Assembly (NCBI RefSeq): GCF_003867075.1
Contig: NZ_CP032544.1
Location: 2,536,001-2,600,000, forward strand
Direction: 5' to 3'
From: Tenacibaculum mesophilum
GTDB taxonomy: Bacteria > Bacteroidota > Bacteroidia > Flavobacteriales > Flavobacteriaceae
DNA length: 64,000 nt
The position numbers and the translations under genes were made by a program. The notes under the pieces were generated by a model. The model made no database searches, had not been told where the DNA came from, and worked only from the letters and a program-made list of their open reading frames with translations. Below, in pieces: positions 35,741-45,412 of the stretch (position 1 is its first letter; each line of letters starts with the position of its first letter).

Positions 35741-35784
35741 AAAATGGTAAAATCATCTATTTTTAGATGGTTTTACCATTTTTT
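35741..35784 (+). terminator. Terminator overlapping the end of the CYTH gene
   Basis: A 19-base stem (35741-35759 with 35764-35782) has a single mismatch that is a U-G wobble in plus-strand RNA, then T-rich sequence. It ends transcription of the protease gene and contains the stop codon of the convergent CYTH gene. Confidence 0.85.
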
Positions 35785-36243
35785 ATACGGTAATTTACTT
35801 AGGTTAGAATTATAGTATTTAGCATCTCCAGTAACTTCTTTACCTAACCATTCAGGTTTTGTAAAACTTTCATTTTCATTTTCTAACTCAACTTCAGCAA
35901 TAAGCAATCCATCATTATCCCCTAAAAATTCATCTACTTCAAAAATATGATTGTCAATTTTTACTAAATATCTATATTTCTCAATACTACCTTTTTCACA
36001 TAAATCAAAAAGACTCTCAGCTTCTTTCTTATCAATTTCTTTTTCCCATTCAAATCGAGTAGTTCCATTAGCACTTGATGCCCCTTTGATAGTTAAAAAA
36101 CCAGTATTATCTTTTAAGCGAACTCGTACTACTCTTTTTTTATCTGAATTTAAAAAACCTTGTTTTATGTAGTTTTTTTGAAAAGCTTCTTGTTTAAAGT
36201 CTGTAGATTTTACCAAGAATTTTCGCTCTATCTCTGTTGCCAT
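35773..36243 (-). CDS. CYTH domain protein
   Basis: A 156-residue cytoplasmic protein of the CYTH superfamily (CyaB adenylate cyclase/thiamine triphosphatase/inorganic triphosphatase fold). The N-terminal EIERKFL gives the signature ExExK (E4, E6, K8). Further charged strands follow: KRVVRVRLKDN, GFLTIKG, FEWEKEI, IFEVDEFLG and LLIAEVEL. By family, it most likely hydrolyses a triphosphate such as tripolyphosphate in a metal-dependent tunnel. Divergent from recO, it ends inside the shared terminator. Confidence 0.88.
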   Translation of the reverse strand: MATEIERKFLVKSTDFKQEAFQKNYIKQGFLNSDKKRVVRVRLKDNTGFLTIKGASSANGTTRFEWEKEIDKKEAESLFDLCEKGSIEKYRYLVKIDNHIFEVDEFLGDNDGLLIAEVELENENESFTKPEWLGKEVTGDAKYYNSNLSKLPYKKW

Positions 36244-36335
36244 ACTAAAGGAATCAATTTTACACGAATGTACTATTTTTGTTGGTATTATTGGTATATC
36301 TTTGATTAATGATTTTAATAGTTAAACTTGGTTAA

Positions 36336-37058
36336 ATGGCAGTAGTTACTACAAAAGCCATTGTTTTGAGTTCTCTTAAATATGGAGATACTAGTTTGAT
36401 AGTAAAATGTTTTACTTTACAAGAAGGAGTAAAATCGTACATGATAAAAGGAGTGCTAAAATCAAAAAAAGGAAAGTTAAAACCTGCGCACTTTCAACCA
36501 TTAACACAGCTAAACCTTACGGCAAACCATAGTAATAAAAGCTCATTGCATTCTATTAAAGAAGTGCAAGTGATTCATTCGTATGAAACTATTTATACTT
36601 CTGTTGTTAAGCAAACAATTGTATTATTTTTATCTGAAGTGTTATCATATATTCTACAAGAAGAGGAAGAAAATAATCCTTTATACAGTTATATTGAAAC
36701 TTCTATAATTTGGTTAGATACACATAATGAGGTTGCAAACTTTCATTTACTATTTTTATTAAATTTATCTAGGTATTTAGGTTTTTATCCAGATACAACC
36801 AATATTGATAAAACAGCATTTAATTTGTTAGAAGGAGGTTTTACCGATACGGAATATGAAAAGCTAACTCTATCGGGAAAAAAATTACTTCTTTTTAAAG
36901 GTATATTAGGCATAAATTTTGATGCAATAAATTCAATTTCTTATTCAAAAAAAGAAAGACAAACTATTCTCCGAATTATAGTTCAATATTATGAATTACA
37001 TTTGGAAGGATTTAGAAAACCTAAATCATTAGATGTTTTAGAAACCGTGTTTAATTAA
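36336..37058 (+). CDS. recO: DNA repair protein RecO
   Basis: A 240-residue recombination mediator that, with RecF/RecR, loads RecA on SSB-coated single strands. The OB-fold N-terminus (TTKAIVLSSLKYGDTSLIVKCF, VKGVLKSKK type) and helical C-terminal part (LSRYLGFYPD) fit. The four-cysteine zinc site of many RecO proteins is absent. Its stop is one base before the start of the TonB receptor gene. Possible -7 boxes are TATTTTTG (36274-36281) and TATCTTTG (36297-36304). Confidence 0.9.
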   Translation: MAVVTTKAIVLSSLKYGDTSLIVKCFTLQEGVKSYMIKGVLKSKKGKLKPAHFQPLTQLNLTANHSNKSSLHSIKEVQVIHSYETIYTSVVKQTIVLFLSEVLSYILQEEEENNPLYSYIETSIIWLDTHNEVANFHLLFLLNLSRYLGFYPDTTNIDKTAFNLLEGGFTDTEYEKLTLSGKKLLLFKGILGINFDAINSISYSKKERQTILRIIVQYYELHLEGFRKPKSLDVLETVFN

Positions 37059-37059
37059 T

Positions 37060-39525
37060 ATGAAAAACATAATTACTGTATTTTTTTTACTTTTAACTGT
37101 TACAATCTTTTCTCAAACTATTACTGTAATTGATGCTGAAACAGGAAAACCTGTAGAAGCTGTTGCAGTTTTTAATAAAAACAAAACAACATCTGCAATA
37201 AGTAATGAATTAGGTAAAATTGATGTCTCTAATTTTAAAAAAAATGAATTGCTTACGTTTGCTCATGTATCTTATGCAGGATACCAAGAAAAAATATCTG
37301 TAATAAAAAAGAATAATTACCACGTATATTTATCAAAAAACTCAGAACAGTTAGATGAGGTAGTTGTTTCTGTTTTTAAGAACAGAGAAAAAACCAACCG
37401 TATAGCAGAGCAAATAGCAGTGGTGTCTTCAAAAGAAATAGAAAAACTATCTCCACAGACTTCAGCAGATTTATTAGCGAGTGTACCTGGAATTAAAGTT
37501 CAAAAATCACAATTTGGAGGAGGGAGTCCTGTTTTACGTGGAATGGAAAGTAATCGAGTTCTTTTGGTGGTTGACGGTGTTCGTATGAATAATGCAATTT
37601 ATAGAAAAGGACACTTACAAAACTCAATTACAGTAGCTCCAAACTTATTAGATAGAACAGAGGTTGTTTTTGGTCCGTCATCAGTAATTTATGGTTCAGA
37701 TGCATTAGGTGGTGTAATTCACTACTATACTAAACCCCCGAAGTTATCAGAAAAAGGAAGTGAAATTAAAGGAAATACATTTTTAAGATATAGTTCAGCA
37801 AACAATGAAATAACTAATGTAGCTTCTGCTGAATTAAGATTTAAAAAATGGGCGTCTTTTACAAGTGTAGCTCATAGTAATTTTGGAGATTTAAAGATGG
37901 GAGAAAACCGTTCTCATGGTTTTGAAAACTGGGGGAAGGTGCCTTTTTACTCTAACAATACTAATACTTTTTATAACGAGACACCGGTTGTTAATTCTAA
38001 TCAAAACTTACAAAGAAATACAGGCTATAGTCAAACAGATGTATTACAAAAGTTTTATGTTCCTTTTTCAAAAAACACAGACTTTAAACTAAACTTACAG
38101 TATTCAACCTCTTCAAACATTCCTCGTTTTGATAAGTTAACAGAGTTAAAAAATGGAAATTTAAAGTTTGCTGAATGGTATTATGGTCCACAAGAACGTT
38201 TGTTAGTATCTCCACAGTTAATTATAAATCCTAAGAAAAAATGGATGGATAATGGAACTATTACTTTAGCATACCAAAATATAAAAGAAAGTCGAATACA
38301 AAGAAAGTTTGGAAGCTTAGATAGGTCTTACAGAGAAGAAAAAGTTGATGTTTTTAGTTTAAATGGAGACTTTACAATACCCTTAGCTAAAAGAAGGAAT
38401 TTAGGGTATGGAGTAGAAGTTACTTACAATGATGTAGCATCAAACTCTTACGGAAAAACATTACGTGTTAATGGTAATAAAATTGTTGGTTTTGATAATG
38501 ACTTTACTGTACAATCTCGATATCCTGATGGAGGAAGCAGTTACTTAAGTTCAGCTTTTTATGTAGATTATCGTCAAGATATCAATGATAAATCAACATT
38601 AAATACAGGAATTAGAGGCACTAATACAATATTGAAAGCAAAATGGTTAGATGAAACGTTTATAGATATTCCTCAAAATGATATAAGGCTAGATAATCAA
38701 TCGCTAACAGCAACGATAGGGTATGTATATAAGCCAAATAAAACTTGGCAATTAAACACGGTGTTATCCTCTGGATTTAGATCACCAAATATTGATGATG
38801 TAGGAAAAATAAGAGAGAAGAACGGTAAGGTAACTATACCGAATACAAGTTTAAAACCAGAACATGCATACAATGCTGAAATTGGAGCTCAAAAATATTT
38901 TAACAATAGAAAATTTAGGGTTGGGGCAAATGTGTATTACACTTTGTTGAATAATTACATTTATAGAGAAAATTTTGAACTAAATGGAAGTTCAACTATT
39001 GAGTATGACGGAGAAGACGGAGCTATTGTAGCTAATGTTAATAAAGGAACAGCTTATGTTACGGGTGCTACAGTTAGTTATCAAGGAAAGTTACATAGAA
39101 ATTGGAATACTTCAGGATTTGTTACTTATACGTATGGAAAAACTTATGATACCAACGAGCCAATGTCGTCTATTCCTCCATTATTTGGTCGTTTTGATGT
39201 AAGTTATGTAAGCAAGAAGTTAGAAGGTGGAGCCAACTTAGTTTTTAATGCAAAAAAAGATATTTCAGATTATAATATAACTGAGGGTATTGATAACCAT
39301 GAACAAACACCAATTGTAAATGCAGATGCGACTGAGGATATTGATAAATACTACGGAAGCCCTAGTTGGATGACTGTTGGGTTGTATGGGAAATATCAGT
39401 TCACAAAAAACATTGCTTTGCAAGCGCAATTGTCTAATTTGTTTGATGAACATTATAAAGAATTTGCTTCAGGGGTTTCAGCTGCAGGACGTAATATTTC
39501 AGTATCTTTGCTAACCAATTTTTAA
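37060..39525 (+). CDS. TonB-dependent receptor, haem/haemoglobin type
   Basis: An 821-residue outer-membrane receptor: signal peptide (MKNIITVFFLLLTVTIFSQ), carboxypeptidase-regulatory-like domain (residues about 20-95) and plug (NRIAEQIAVVSSKEIEKL, SPVLRGMESNRVLLVVDGVR, EVVFGPSSVIYGSDALGG). The barrel contains SGFRSPNIDDVGKI and NTSLKPEHAYNAEIG, the FRAP/NPxL-like region typical of haem and transferrin receptors. The strict FRAP box reads FRSP here and a conserved His was not located, so the ligand is uncertain. It is translationally coupled to recO (one-base gap) and followed by a small DUF3817 gene. Confidence 0.9.
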   Translation: MKNIITVFFLLLTVTIFSQTITVIDAETGKPVEAVAVFNKNKTTSAISNELGKIDVSNFKKNELLTFAHVSYAGYQEKISVIKKNNYHVYLSKNSEQLDEVVVSVFKNREKTNRIAEQIAVVSSKEIEKLSPQTSADLLASVPGIKVQKSQFGGGSPVLRGMESNRVLLVVDGVRMNNAIYRKGHLQNSITVAPNLLDRTEVVFGPSSVIYGSDALGGVIHYYTKPPKLSEKGSEIKGNTFLRYSSANNEITNVASAELRFKKWASFTSVAHSNFGDLKMGENRSHGFENWGKVPFYSNNTNTFYNETPVVNSNQNLQRNTGYSQTDVLQKFYVPFSKNTDFKLNLQYSTSSNIPRFDKLTELKNGNLKFAEWYYGPQERLLVSPQLIINPKKKWMDNGTITLAYQNIKESRIQRKFGSLDRSYREEKVDVFSLNGDFTIPLAKRRNLGYGVEVTYNDVASNSYGKTLRVNGNKIVGFDNDFTVQSRYPDGGSSYLSSAFYVDYRQDINDKSTLNTGIRGTNTILKAKWLDETFIDIPQNDIRLDNQSLTATIGYVYKPNKTWQLNTVLSSGFRSPNIDDVGKIREKNGKVTIPNTSLKPEHAYNAEIGAQKYFNNRKFRVGANVYYTLLNNYIYRENFELNGSSTIEYDGEDGAIVANVNKGTAYVTGATVSYQGKLHRNWNTSGFVTYTYGKTYDTNEPMSSIPPLFGRFDVSYVSKKLEGGANLVFNAKKDISDYNITEGIDNHEQTPIVNADATEDIDKYYGSPSWMTVGLYGKYQFTKNIALQAQLSNLFDEHYKEFASGVSAAGRNISVSLLTNF

Positions 39526-39537
39526 GTGAAAATCCAA

Positions 39538-39819
39538 ATGATTAATTTTTTCAGATTAGTAAGTTTATTAGAAGGGATATCTTATATTTTATTACTTTTT
39601 ATTGCTGTGCCAATTAAATATTTACAAGGAAATCCAGAGTATGTTAAAATGCTTGGTATGCCTCATGGATTACTATTTGTTGGCTATATTGTATTAGCTA
39701 TTATGTTAAAGTACGAGCTAAATTGGAATGGTAAAACTTTCGGAATCGTTTGTTTACTGTCTATTCTACCTTTCGGAACATTTTTCGTTGGAAAATACTT
39801 AAAAAAGGTTGAGGCTTAA
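39538..39819 (+). CDS. DUF3817 membrane protein
   Basis: A 93-residue three-helix membrane protein with the family pattern FFRLVSLLEGISYILLL, PIKYLQGNPEYVKMLGMPHGLLFVGY. DUF3817 has no known function; single-domain copies are common in bacteria. The frame extends to a GTG at 39526 directly after the receptor stop, but ATG 39538 matches the family N-terminus better; either start implies co-transcription with the receptor. Confidence 0.85.
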   Translation: MINFFRLVSLLEGISYILLLFIAVPIKYLQGNPEYVKMLGMPHGLLFVGYIVLAIMLKYELNWNGKTFGIVCLLSILPFGTFFVGKYLKKVEA

Positions 39820-39846
39820 TAGTTTCTTTTATTAGGAAGAAAATAA

Positions 39847-40089
39847 TTATCCTCCACTTACTGGAGGAATAATAGCGATTACATCATTCTCTTTTATTAG
39901 TATGTTGTCAGTAGCGTAACTTTCGTTAATAGCTACCGCATACGAACTCATTTTTTGTAGTTCAGGGAATTCTGCCATAAGAAATTTTTTAAAACTAGCA
40001 ACCGTACTTTTGTTAGGTAGTTCAATTTCTAATGAAGAATTATCAACTAAATCTGTTGATATACCGAAAAATAGTAGAGTTATTTTCAT
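39847..40089 (-). CDS. moaD: Molybdopterin synthase sulphur carrier subunit
   Basis: An 80-residue ubiquitin-fold sulphur carrier ending in the required Gly-Gly (PPVSGG), which becomes thiocarboxylated and delivers sulphur to MoaE. The pattern VAINESYATDNILIKENDVIAIIPPVSGG is that of MoaD rather than ThiS. It lies nine bases after the DUF5686 gene on the same strand, an unusual partner, and apart from moaE (26149-26571). Confidence 0.9.
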   Translation of the reverse strand: MKITLLFFGISTDLVDNSSLEIELPNKSTVASFKKFLMAEFPELQKMSSYAVAINESYATDNILIKENDVIAIIPPVSGG

Positions 40090-40098
40090 ATAACAAAT

Positions 40099-42564
40099 CT
40101 ACAATTTTATCCCGAAAACAACTCTATTTTCAGATTTTCCATTAAAGTAAGAGCGAGCAAAATCTACACGTAAAAAGCGCCATTTTCCAATACCAACATT
40201 ATCTAAACCAATAGCAAACTCAGAATAAGGTTTGTTACCCGCTGTAAATAATCCTTTTGCACCAGTAACTAAATGAAAGTTAAGTTTATTTAACAAAGGA
40301 ACTTTGCTTAATAATGCTCCTTTAAAGTTATATTCACCATGAAGTTCAGCATATTTATCATTAGAACTTAGTTTATAATAAGGAAGCATATAAAAGTTGT
40401 TCAAATAGTTGTCTTTTGGAGCTATTAACAAGCGATTTCCATTAAAATGAGCATAATCTATAAACGGAATGTCTTTTTTCTCTAAAAACACACCTCCCTT
40501 TGCTTTGTAAGCAAATTCACCCCAATTACCTAAATTTATTTGTTGATACAATTGAGAAAAAACCACATCAGAGTTCCATTCAGAGTTTCCTGATCCAAAG
40601 TTTTTTTGATAACCAATATATAGCGATGGATACTTACGACTTGGTATATTATATTTTCCATCAGGATATGATAAGTACTTTTGACCAAAACTAATGTTTG
40701 CTCCTAAAGAAAAAGTCCACATTTGATGCGGCGTAAAACCTGTAGAGAAATCTGTAGGATCTTGCGGATTATTAGAAGTGTAGTCTACATCGTCTTGCGG
40801 AAACATTACATAATCGGTTGTATTAAATAGTGGCTTTCTGTCTGCAAATTCTAAAGAAGAGAACATGCGTATTCCGTTAGTTACTTCCTGTGAAAAGATT
40901 GCTTTAGCAAATGTCTTTTCATAAATTTTTAAATAGTTTCGTTCAAAACCAATAGAACTTATTGTGTTCCAAAATTTAGAAATGGGTTGTTTAGAGTTGA
41001 ATTGTGGTGTGGCAACTCCTCCAGAAATTGTTAAAACTGGTCGCGTAGTATTGTTCCAACGATAGTTGAAGTTGGCTGTAGGACGCACTTTTTTCTCTGA
41101 AAAACCATAATTAACATTAGCCCCAATACTAAAACGTTTTCCTTTTTTGTTAAGTGATTTTCGATAGTTAACACCTAAAGAAGAATTCCACCCTTGCACC
41201 GTATTAAAGTTAAGGCTTTCAATGGGGGAAGAAGTGCTTAACGACCACTTGTTGTAAGAATCTCGGTAAGTGTACCCAGAAAGAATATCTAACGGTTTAA
41301 ACTTATTATTTTTAGTGTCTATAGAGTCTAAATATTTCTTCGATTTTCGAATAGTTTTTATGCTGTCTTTTAATTTGTAATCTGATATTTCTTCAGAAGT
41401 TAAAGTCACGGGACGAATTTCATTCCAATATACCGAATCTTTTTCTGTAGCATTTTCAGCAAACGAAAGTACTTCGTTACCAAAAGTATCTTCGGTAAAG
41501 TTAGGGTTGAAATTATAGTTAGAATAAGCAGCAGAAAAACGTCCATTAAAATGAAATCCAAATAAACCAGCTTTAAAATCTATAGTTTGAGTAACAGGTA
41601 CCCAAGCTTTGTTTTTAGTAGAGAAATTATAGTTTTGTTTAATGTGTAGTGAATCTACAATTGGTAGGCTTATTTGTGCACCAGTGACAATAACATCGGC
41701 ACCATAAATAGCCCAATCATCTTCAACTATATAGATGAAGCCACTAAAAACACGATCGTTTTTACGTTTTGGTAAAAGTTGAATTTTGTTAATGAGTTTT
41801 CCGTTTTTATCATAAAAAACACCAGTGAGTTTATAGTTGTAGTATCCAAAAGCACCATTAGCAATAGGAGAAATAACTTTAACATCAGCTAAATCAAAAG
41901 AATTTTCATAGAAGTTAAAATTTACTTCTTCTGCTTGATTAAAACTAATTCCGTTGTCTTGTCCACTAACTTTTGAAGCTATAATATGCTCTTTAAAGTT
42001 TTTAGGTCTTTTTTGAAATGAGATTTTAGATACGGTTTCAGACAGGTAAACGATGCCTGTTCTAGTAGAATCCAATCCACCACCCATGTCACCAATATCT
42101 TGTCCTAAAAACTTCTTCGGTAAATCTTTTACTTTAAATAAACCACGAGAATAAAAATCGGCAGTATACTCAGCAAATTTATCAGTATTTTTTGCTTTAC
42201 TAGCAATAGCATTTCTAATAATTTTGTTAGCAGGGTTTTCTTTAGAAGATACTAAGACTTCATCTAAGGAAACTTCTTCTTCAGTTAAAACAATATTTAA
42301 GATAAAAGGAAAAGAGTTAATTTCAACTGTTTTTTTAACAGTTTTATAACCTAACATTTGAAATACTAGAGTGTGCTGTCCTGTTGAGTTAAAAGCTAAT
42401 TCATAGTTGCCGTTTGTGTTGGTTGTAGCACCTGTAATAGTATTTTCTAAATATACACTTACAAAAGAGATAGGTTGGTTTTTAATATCGGTAACCTTTC
42501 CTGTAATTTGAGAAAAAACAATTGAAGAGAATGCTAAAAATAAAAATGTAGTTATGGTTTTCAT
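40099..42564 (-). CDS. DUF5686/carboxypeptidase-regulatory-like outer-membrane protein
   Basis: An 821-residue protein with signal peptide (MKTITTFLFLAFSSIVFSQ), a carboxypeptidase-regulatory-like domain (ITGKVTDIKNQPISFVSVYL, residues about 20-100) and a long DUF5686 region. The C-terminal half is rich in alternating aromatic strands and ends in RVVFGIKL, suggesting a beta-barrel. There is no TonB plug, so it is not a receptor. The function is unknown; relatives are frequent in Bacteroidota. A -7 box (revcomp TATGTTTG, 42585-42592) lies just before the gene. moaD follows. Confidence 0.85.
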   Translation of the reverse strand: MKTITTFLFLAFSSIVFSQITGKVTDIKNQPISFVSVYLENTITGATTNTNGNYELAFNSTGQHTLVFQMLGYKTVKKTVEINSFPFILNIVLTEEEVSLDEVLVSSKENPANKIIRNAIASKAKNTDKFAEYTADFYSRGLFKVKDLPKKFLGQDIGDMGGGLDSTRTGIVYLSETVSKISFQKRPKNFKEHIIASKVSGQDNGISFNQAEEVNFNFYENSFDLADVKVISPIANGAFGYYNYKLTGVFYDKNGKLINKIQLLPKRKNDRVFSGFIYIVEDDWAIYGADVIVTGAQISLPIVDSLHIKQNYNFSTKNKAWVPVTQTIDFKAGLFGFHFNGRFSAAYSNYNFNPNFTEDTFGNEVLSFAENATEKDSVYWNEIRPVTLTSEEISDYKLKDSIKTIRKSKKYLDSIDTKNNKFKPLDILSGYTYRDSYNKWSLSTSSPIESLNFNTVQGWNSSLGVNYRKSLNKKGKRFSIGANVNYGFSEKKVRPTANFNYRWNNTTRPVLTISGGVATPQFNSKQPISKFWNTISSIGFERNYLKIYEKTFAKAIFSQEVTNGIRMFSSLEFADRKPLFNTTDYVMFPQDDVDYTSNNPQDPTDFSTGFTPHQMWTFSLGANISFGQKYLSYPDGKYNIPSRKYPSLYIGYQKNFGSGNSEWNSDVVFSQLYQQINLGNWGEFAYKAKGGVFLEKKDIPFIDYAHFNGNRLLIAPKDNYLNNFYMLPYYKLSSNDKYAELHGEYNFKGALLSKVPLLNKLNFHLVTGAKGLFTAGNKPYSEFAIGLDNVGIGKWRFLRVDFARSYFNGKSENRVVFGIKL

Positions 42565-42597
42565 AGTCAGTTAGTTGTTGGTGACAAACATAAAAGA

Positions 42598-42647
42598 AGA
42601 ACTTTGTAAATTGTATTTAAGAAGTGTTAAATAACTTACAAAGTTCT
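42598..42647 (-). terminator. Long two-step hairpin after the AsmA-like gene
   Basis: Perfect 12-base outer arms AGAACTTTGTAA / TTACAAAGTTCT enclose a second pair TATTTAA / TTAAATA. It lies about 50 bases after the stop of the AsmA-like gene and just upstream of the -7 box of the DUF5686 gene. It may end one transcript or regulate the next. Confidence 0.5.
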
Positions 42648-42695
42648 CTTAATATATAATGTAAGACTATGAAAAAGAAATAATGTTACAAAAGA

Positions 42696-45293
42696 TTACT
42701 TAACAGTATCTTTTTGTTTTTTCTTCTTCTTTCCGAACAAACCACCTAAAACATCTGTTACTTTTTTAACGGTTTCGTCTTTTTTATTGGTTGTGTTAGT
42801 ACTATCCTTCTTTTTGTTTCCTAATAAGCTACCTATAGCGTTGTTTACTAACTTGTCTTTTTGTTGTTGAACTAATTTCTGGCTTAACTTAGTAACCGAT
42901 GAAGATAAATCTGTTTTTACAGAAGGACTTGTCATGTTACCTGTAATATTAGCAGTAATAGGAACTGTTATGTTTTGTTGTTCTTTCGCGCTTAATTTTG
43001 CAAGTAATCCTTGTGCTTCATTACCTAAATATTTAGCAGGAACATTAAGTGTAACGTTGTAGTTCATTGTTTTATCAAATCCATGGTTACCACCTACAGT
43101 AATACCAATATCTTTATACTTTAAATCAAATGGTTTTACAATCACATTACCTTCTTTAAAAGATAAATATGTCTTAATATCAGATAAATCTAGTTTTTTT
43201 AAATCAATAAAAGACAATTTATTGTTTAATAAACTAAGTGCTTTTGTTTTTTCAGGATTAATGCTAGTTGTCAATAGTTCAGCTAAAGCATTACCAGAAA
43301 TTGAAGTAAGGTTTGGAGTAAAATCGTCATTCAAACTTCCCATTAAATCAATGTCAGAATTTAATTTACCATTCATAGCTCCGGCAATAGGGCTTAATGA
43401 TTGTAATAAGTCTAAGCTAGTAAATGATTGAGAAATGTCAAAAGATTTGATGCCTAACTTCATATCGAATGTAGGTTTCTTTTGCTGTGTATTAACTTCT
43501 CCGTTTAAAGCAATTTGACCATTAAAAATACCGGCATTCATGTTTTGTAAAATGGCTTTTTCGTCTTTTAAAAGCAATGTTCCTCTTACATTTTTCAAAG
43601 TCAAATTATCGTAATATACAGTTTGAGCGTTTGCAGAAACGGCACAGTCTAAAAATGCAGGAATTTTTAAAGATTCTTTAGGTGTGTCTTTTTTAGATGT
43701 TTCCTCTTTTTTTTCAATAGCTTCAGGGCTTTCTTGCATAAAATCGCTAACATAAAAATTGTTTGAGTTTAGCTTGAAGTTTCCTTGTAGTTTTTTGTCA
43801 GAAAGTAAAAAGCCTAACAGGTTTTTAATTGTTCCTGTAGCATTTAAATCACTTTTTCCTGAGGTAGCATCAAACTTACTTAAGGTAATGGTACCAGGTG
43901 TAAAATTAACCACTGTATTTTTAATATGAAGTGGATTTACAACATCTTTTGAAGAAAAAATAAAGTCGCTCACCTCCATTTTTCCATTATTTTTAATACG
44001 ACTTAAAGTGTTGTTTTCAATCGCTTTCATGTCGAACTCCGTATGCAAATCAGCCTTTAAAATTCCGCTCAAATCATTTTCTAAATCAATAGGATATGCT
44101 TTATTAATATTAGCAAGGTTTAAAACACCTTTTAAACTAGCATTTATCTTTGGATTGGTAGTTAGATTATAAATATTTCCTTTTCCAGAAAAAGTATCCT
44201 GATCAATCTTAAAAGAAAGACCATTAATAGTAACAAACGTATTTTCGGTTTTACCAGTAGTGTTTTTTATTTGCGCATCAATATTAATGTTTTGAACACT
44301 TTTAGGCAAATCAGGATATTTAAATGAAGCATTATTTGACTTCATAGAAATGTCTAATTTCGGAATGTGTTTATCATCAATAATTCCGTTTACTTTTCCA
44401 TTTACACTAAAATTACCAGTAGTACTTACTCCAGCAATACTTTTAGTATAGGCTTCAGGAATTAAACCTAAAAAGTTTTTAAAGTCAGACGAAGGTGTCT
44501 TAAAGTTAATATCAACCTCTTGGTTTTTCTCGTTTACTTGAACAAAACCATCAAAAACCAAAGGAAGGTTATTTAATTTAGCTTCATTTTTTAAGAAAGA
44601 AAACTTCATATTAGTTAAATCCATTCCTAAAATAGCATCTAACTCTATTTTTTGATTCTTTGCATACGAATTACCGTCCATTCCAAAAGAAACTAAAGTA
44701 GATGTTTGAGTATCTAGTTCTGTATTAGATTGAGAAAAGTCACCACTTCCACTGTGGTTTAACTCAGCTAGTTCAAGGTTTAGTTTACCTTGCTCATCAT
44801 TGTATTTTATCGTAGCATTATTAATGGCATATGAATTAATGGAAAGTCCAAAAGTAGATGGTTCTTCATTTTTTGTCTCTTCTGTCTCAGAAGGTTTTGC
44901 AATATCGTAGTTAGCATTTCCTTTTTTATCAACCAATACGTTTACTAGAGCATCATCAATAGTAAATGATTTAATGTTTAGCTGCTCAGATGAAGCTTTA
45001 AAAAGTTCTGTAAGTTTTAATGCTAAGTTTACTTCTTTAGCATATACTAAAGTATCACCTTCAAAAGGAGTGTTGTTAATAACTGTTAGGTTAGATAATT
45101 GAACTGATGCATTTGGGAAATTTCTAAGTAGGCTTAAGCTAGAATCGCTAAAATCAACTTTGGCGTTTACGTTGTTGTTAATAGTAGTTTTTACCAAGTT
45201 CATCACTTTATCTTGAAATAGTAGGGGAGTACTAATCAAAAGGATGAAGAAAAAAACTATAATACCTAATAATATTTTATATATCTTTTTCAT
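42696..45293 (-). CDS. AsmA-like family protein
   Basis: An 865-residue inner-membrane-anchored protein with one N-terminal helix (residues 5-28) and a long periplasmic part made of repeated beta-rich segments, as in the AsmA/YhdP/TamB bridge-like lipid-transport group. The sequences LLRNFPNASVQLSNLTV, FSGKGNIYNLTTNPKIN and KFDATSGKSDLNATGTI are typical. The C-terminus is lysine-rich (GGLFGKKKKKQKDTVK), probably periplasmic disordered. A role in phospholipid transport or envelope assembly is inferred from the family. Confidence 0.88.
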   Translation of the reverse strand: MKKIYKILLGIIVFFFILLISTPLLFQDKVMNLVKTTINNNVNAKVDFSDSSLSLLRNFPNASVQLSNLTVINNTPFEGDTLVYAKEVNLALKLTELFKASSEQLNIKSFTIDDALVNVLVDKKGNANYDIAKPSETEETKNEEPSTFGLSINSYAINNATIKYNDEQGKLNLELAELNHSGSGDFSQSNTELDTQTSTLVSFGMDGNSYAKNQKIELDAILGMDLTNMKFSFLKNEAKLNNLPLVFDGFVQVNEKNQEVDINFKTPSSDFKNFLGLIPEAYTKSIAGVSTTGNFSVNGKVNGIIDDKHIPKLDISMKSNNASFKYPDLPKSVQNINIDAQIKNTTGKTENTFVTINGLSFKIDQDTFSGKGNIYNLTTNPKINASLKGVLNLANINKAYPIDLENDLSGILKADLHTEFDMKAIENNTLSRIKNNGKMEVSDFIFSSKDVVNPLHIKNTVVNFTPGTITLSKFDATSGKSDLNATGTIKNLLGFLLSDKKLQGNFKLNSNNFYVSDFMQESPEAIEKKEETSKKDTPKESLKIPAFLDCAVSANAQTVYYDNLTLKNVRGTLLLKDEKAILQNMNAGIFNGQIALNGEVNTQQKKPTFDMKLGIKSFDISQSFTSLDLLQSLSPIAGAMNGKLNSDIDLMGSLNDDFTPNLTSISGNALAELLTTSINPEKTKALSLLNNKLSFIDLKKLDLSDIKTYLSFKEGNVIVKPFDLKYKDIGITVGGNHGFDKTMNYNVTLNVPAKYLGNEAQGLLAKLSAKEQQNITVPITANITGNMTSPSVKTDLSSSVTKLSQKLVQQQKDKLVNNAIGSLLGNKKKDSTNTTNKKDETVKKVTDVLGGLFGKKKKKQKDTVK

Positions 45294-45412
45294 TATGAAT
45301 AAAGTTTGTCATGTAATACTAACGAACAAATTTCAACATTTATTTGTAAATAGAAAGTGAATAAAATTATAATTTTTCTTTTGGTAATTTTGCGGCGATA
45401 AAACTATGTATT

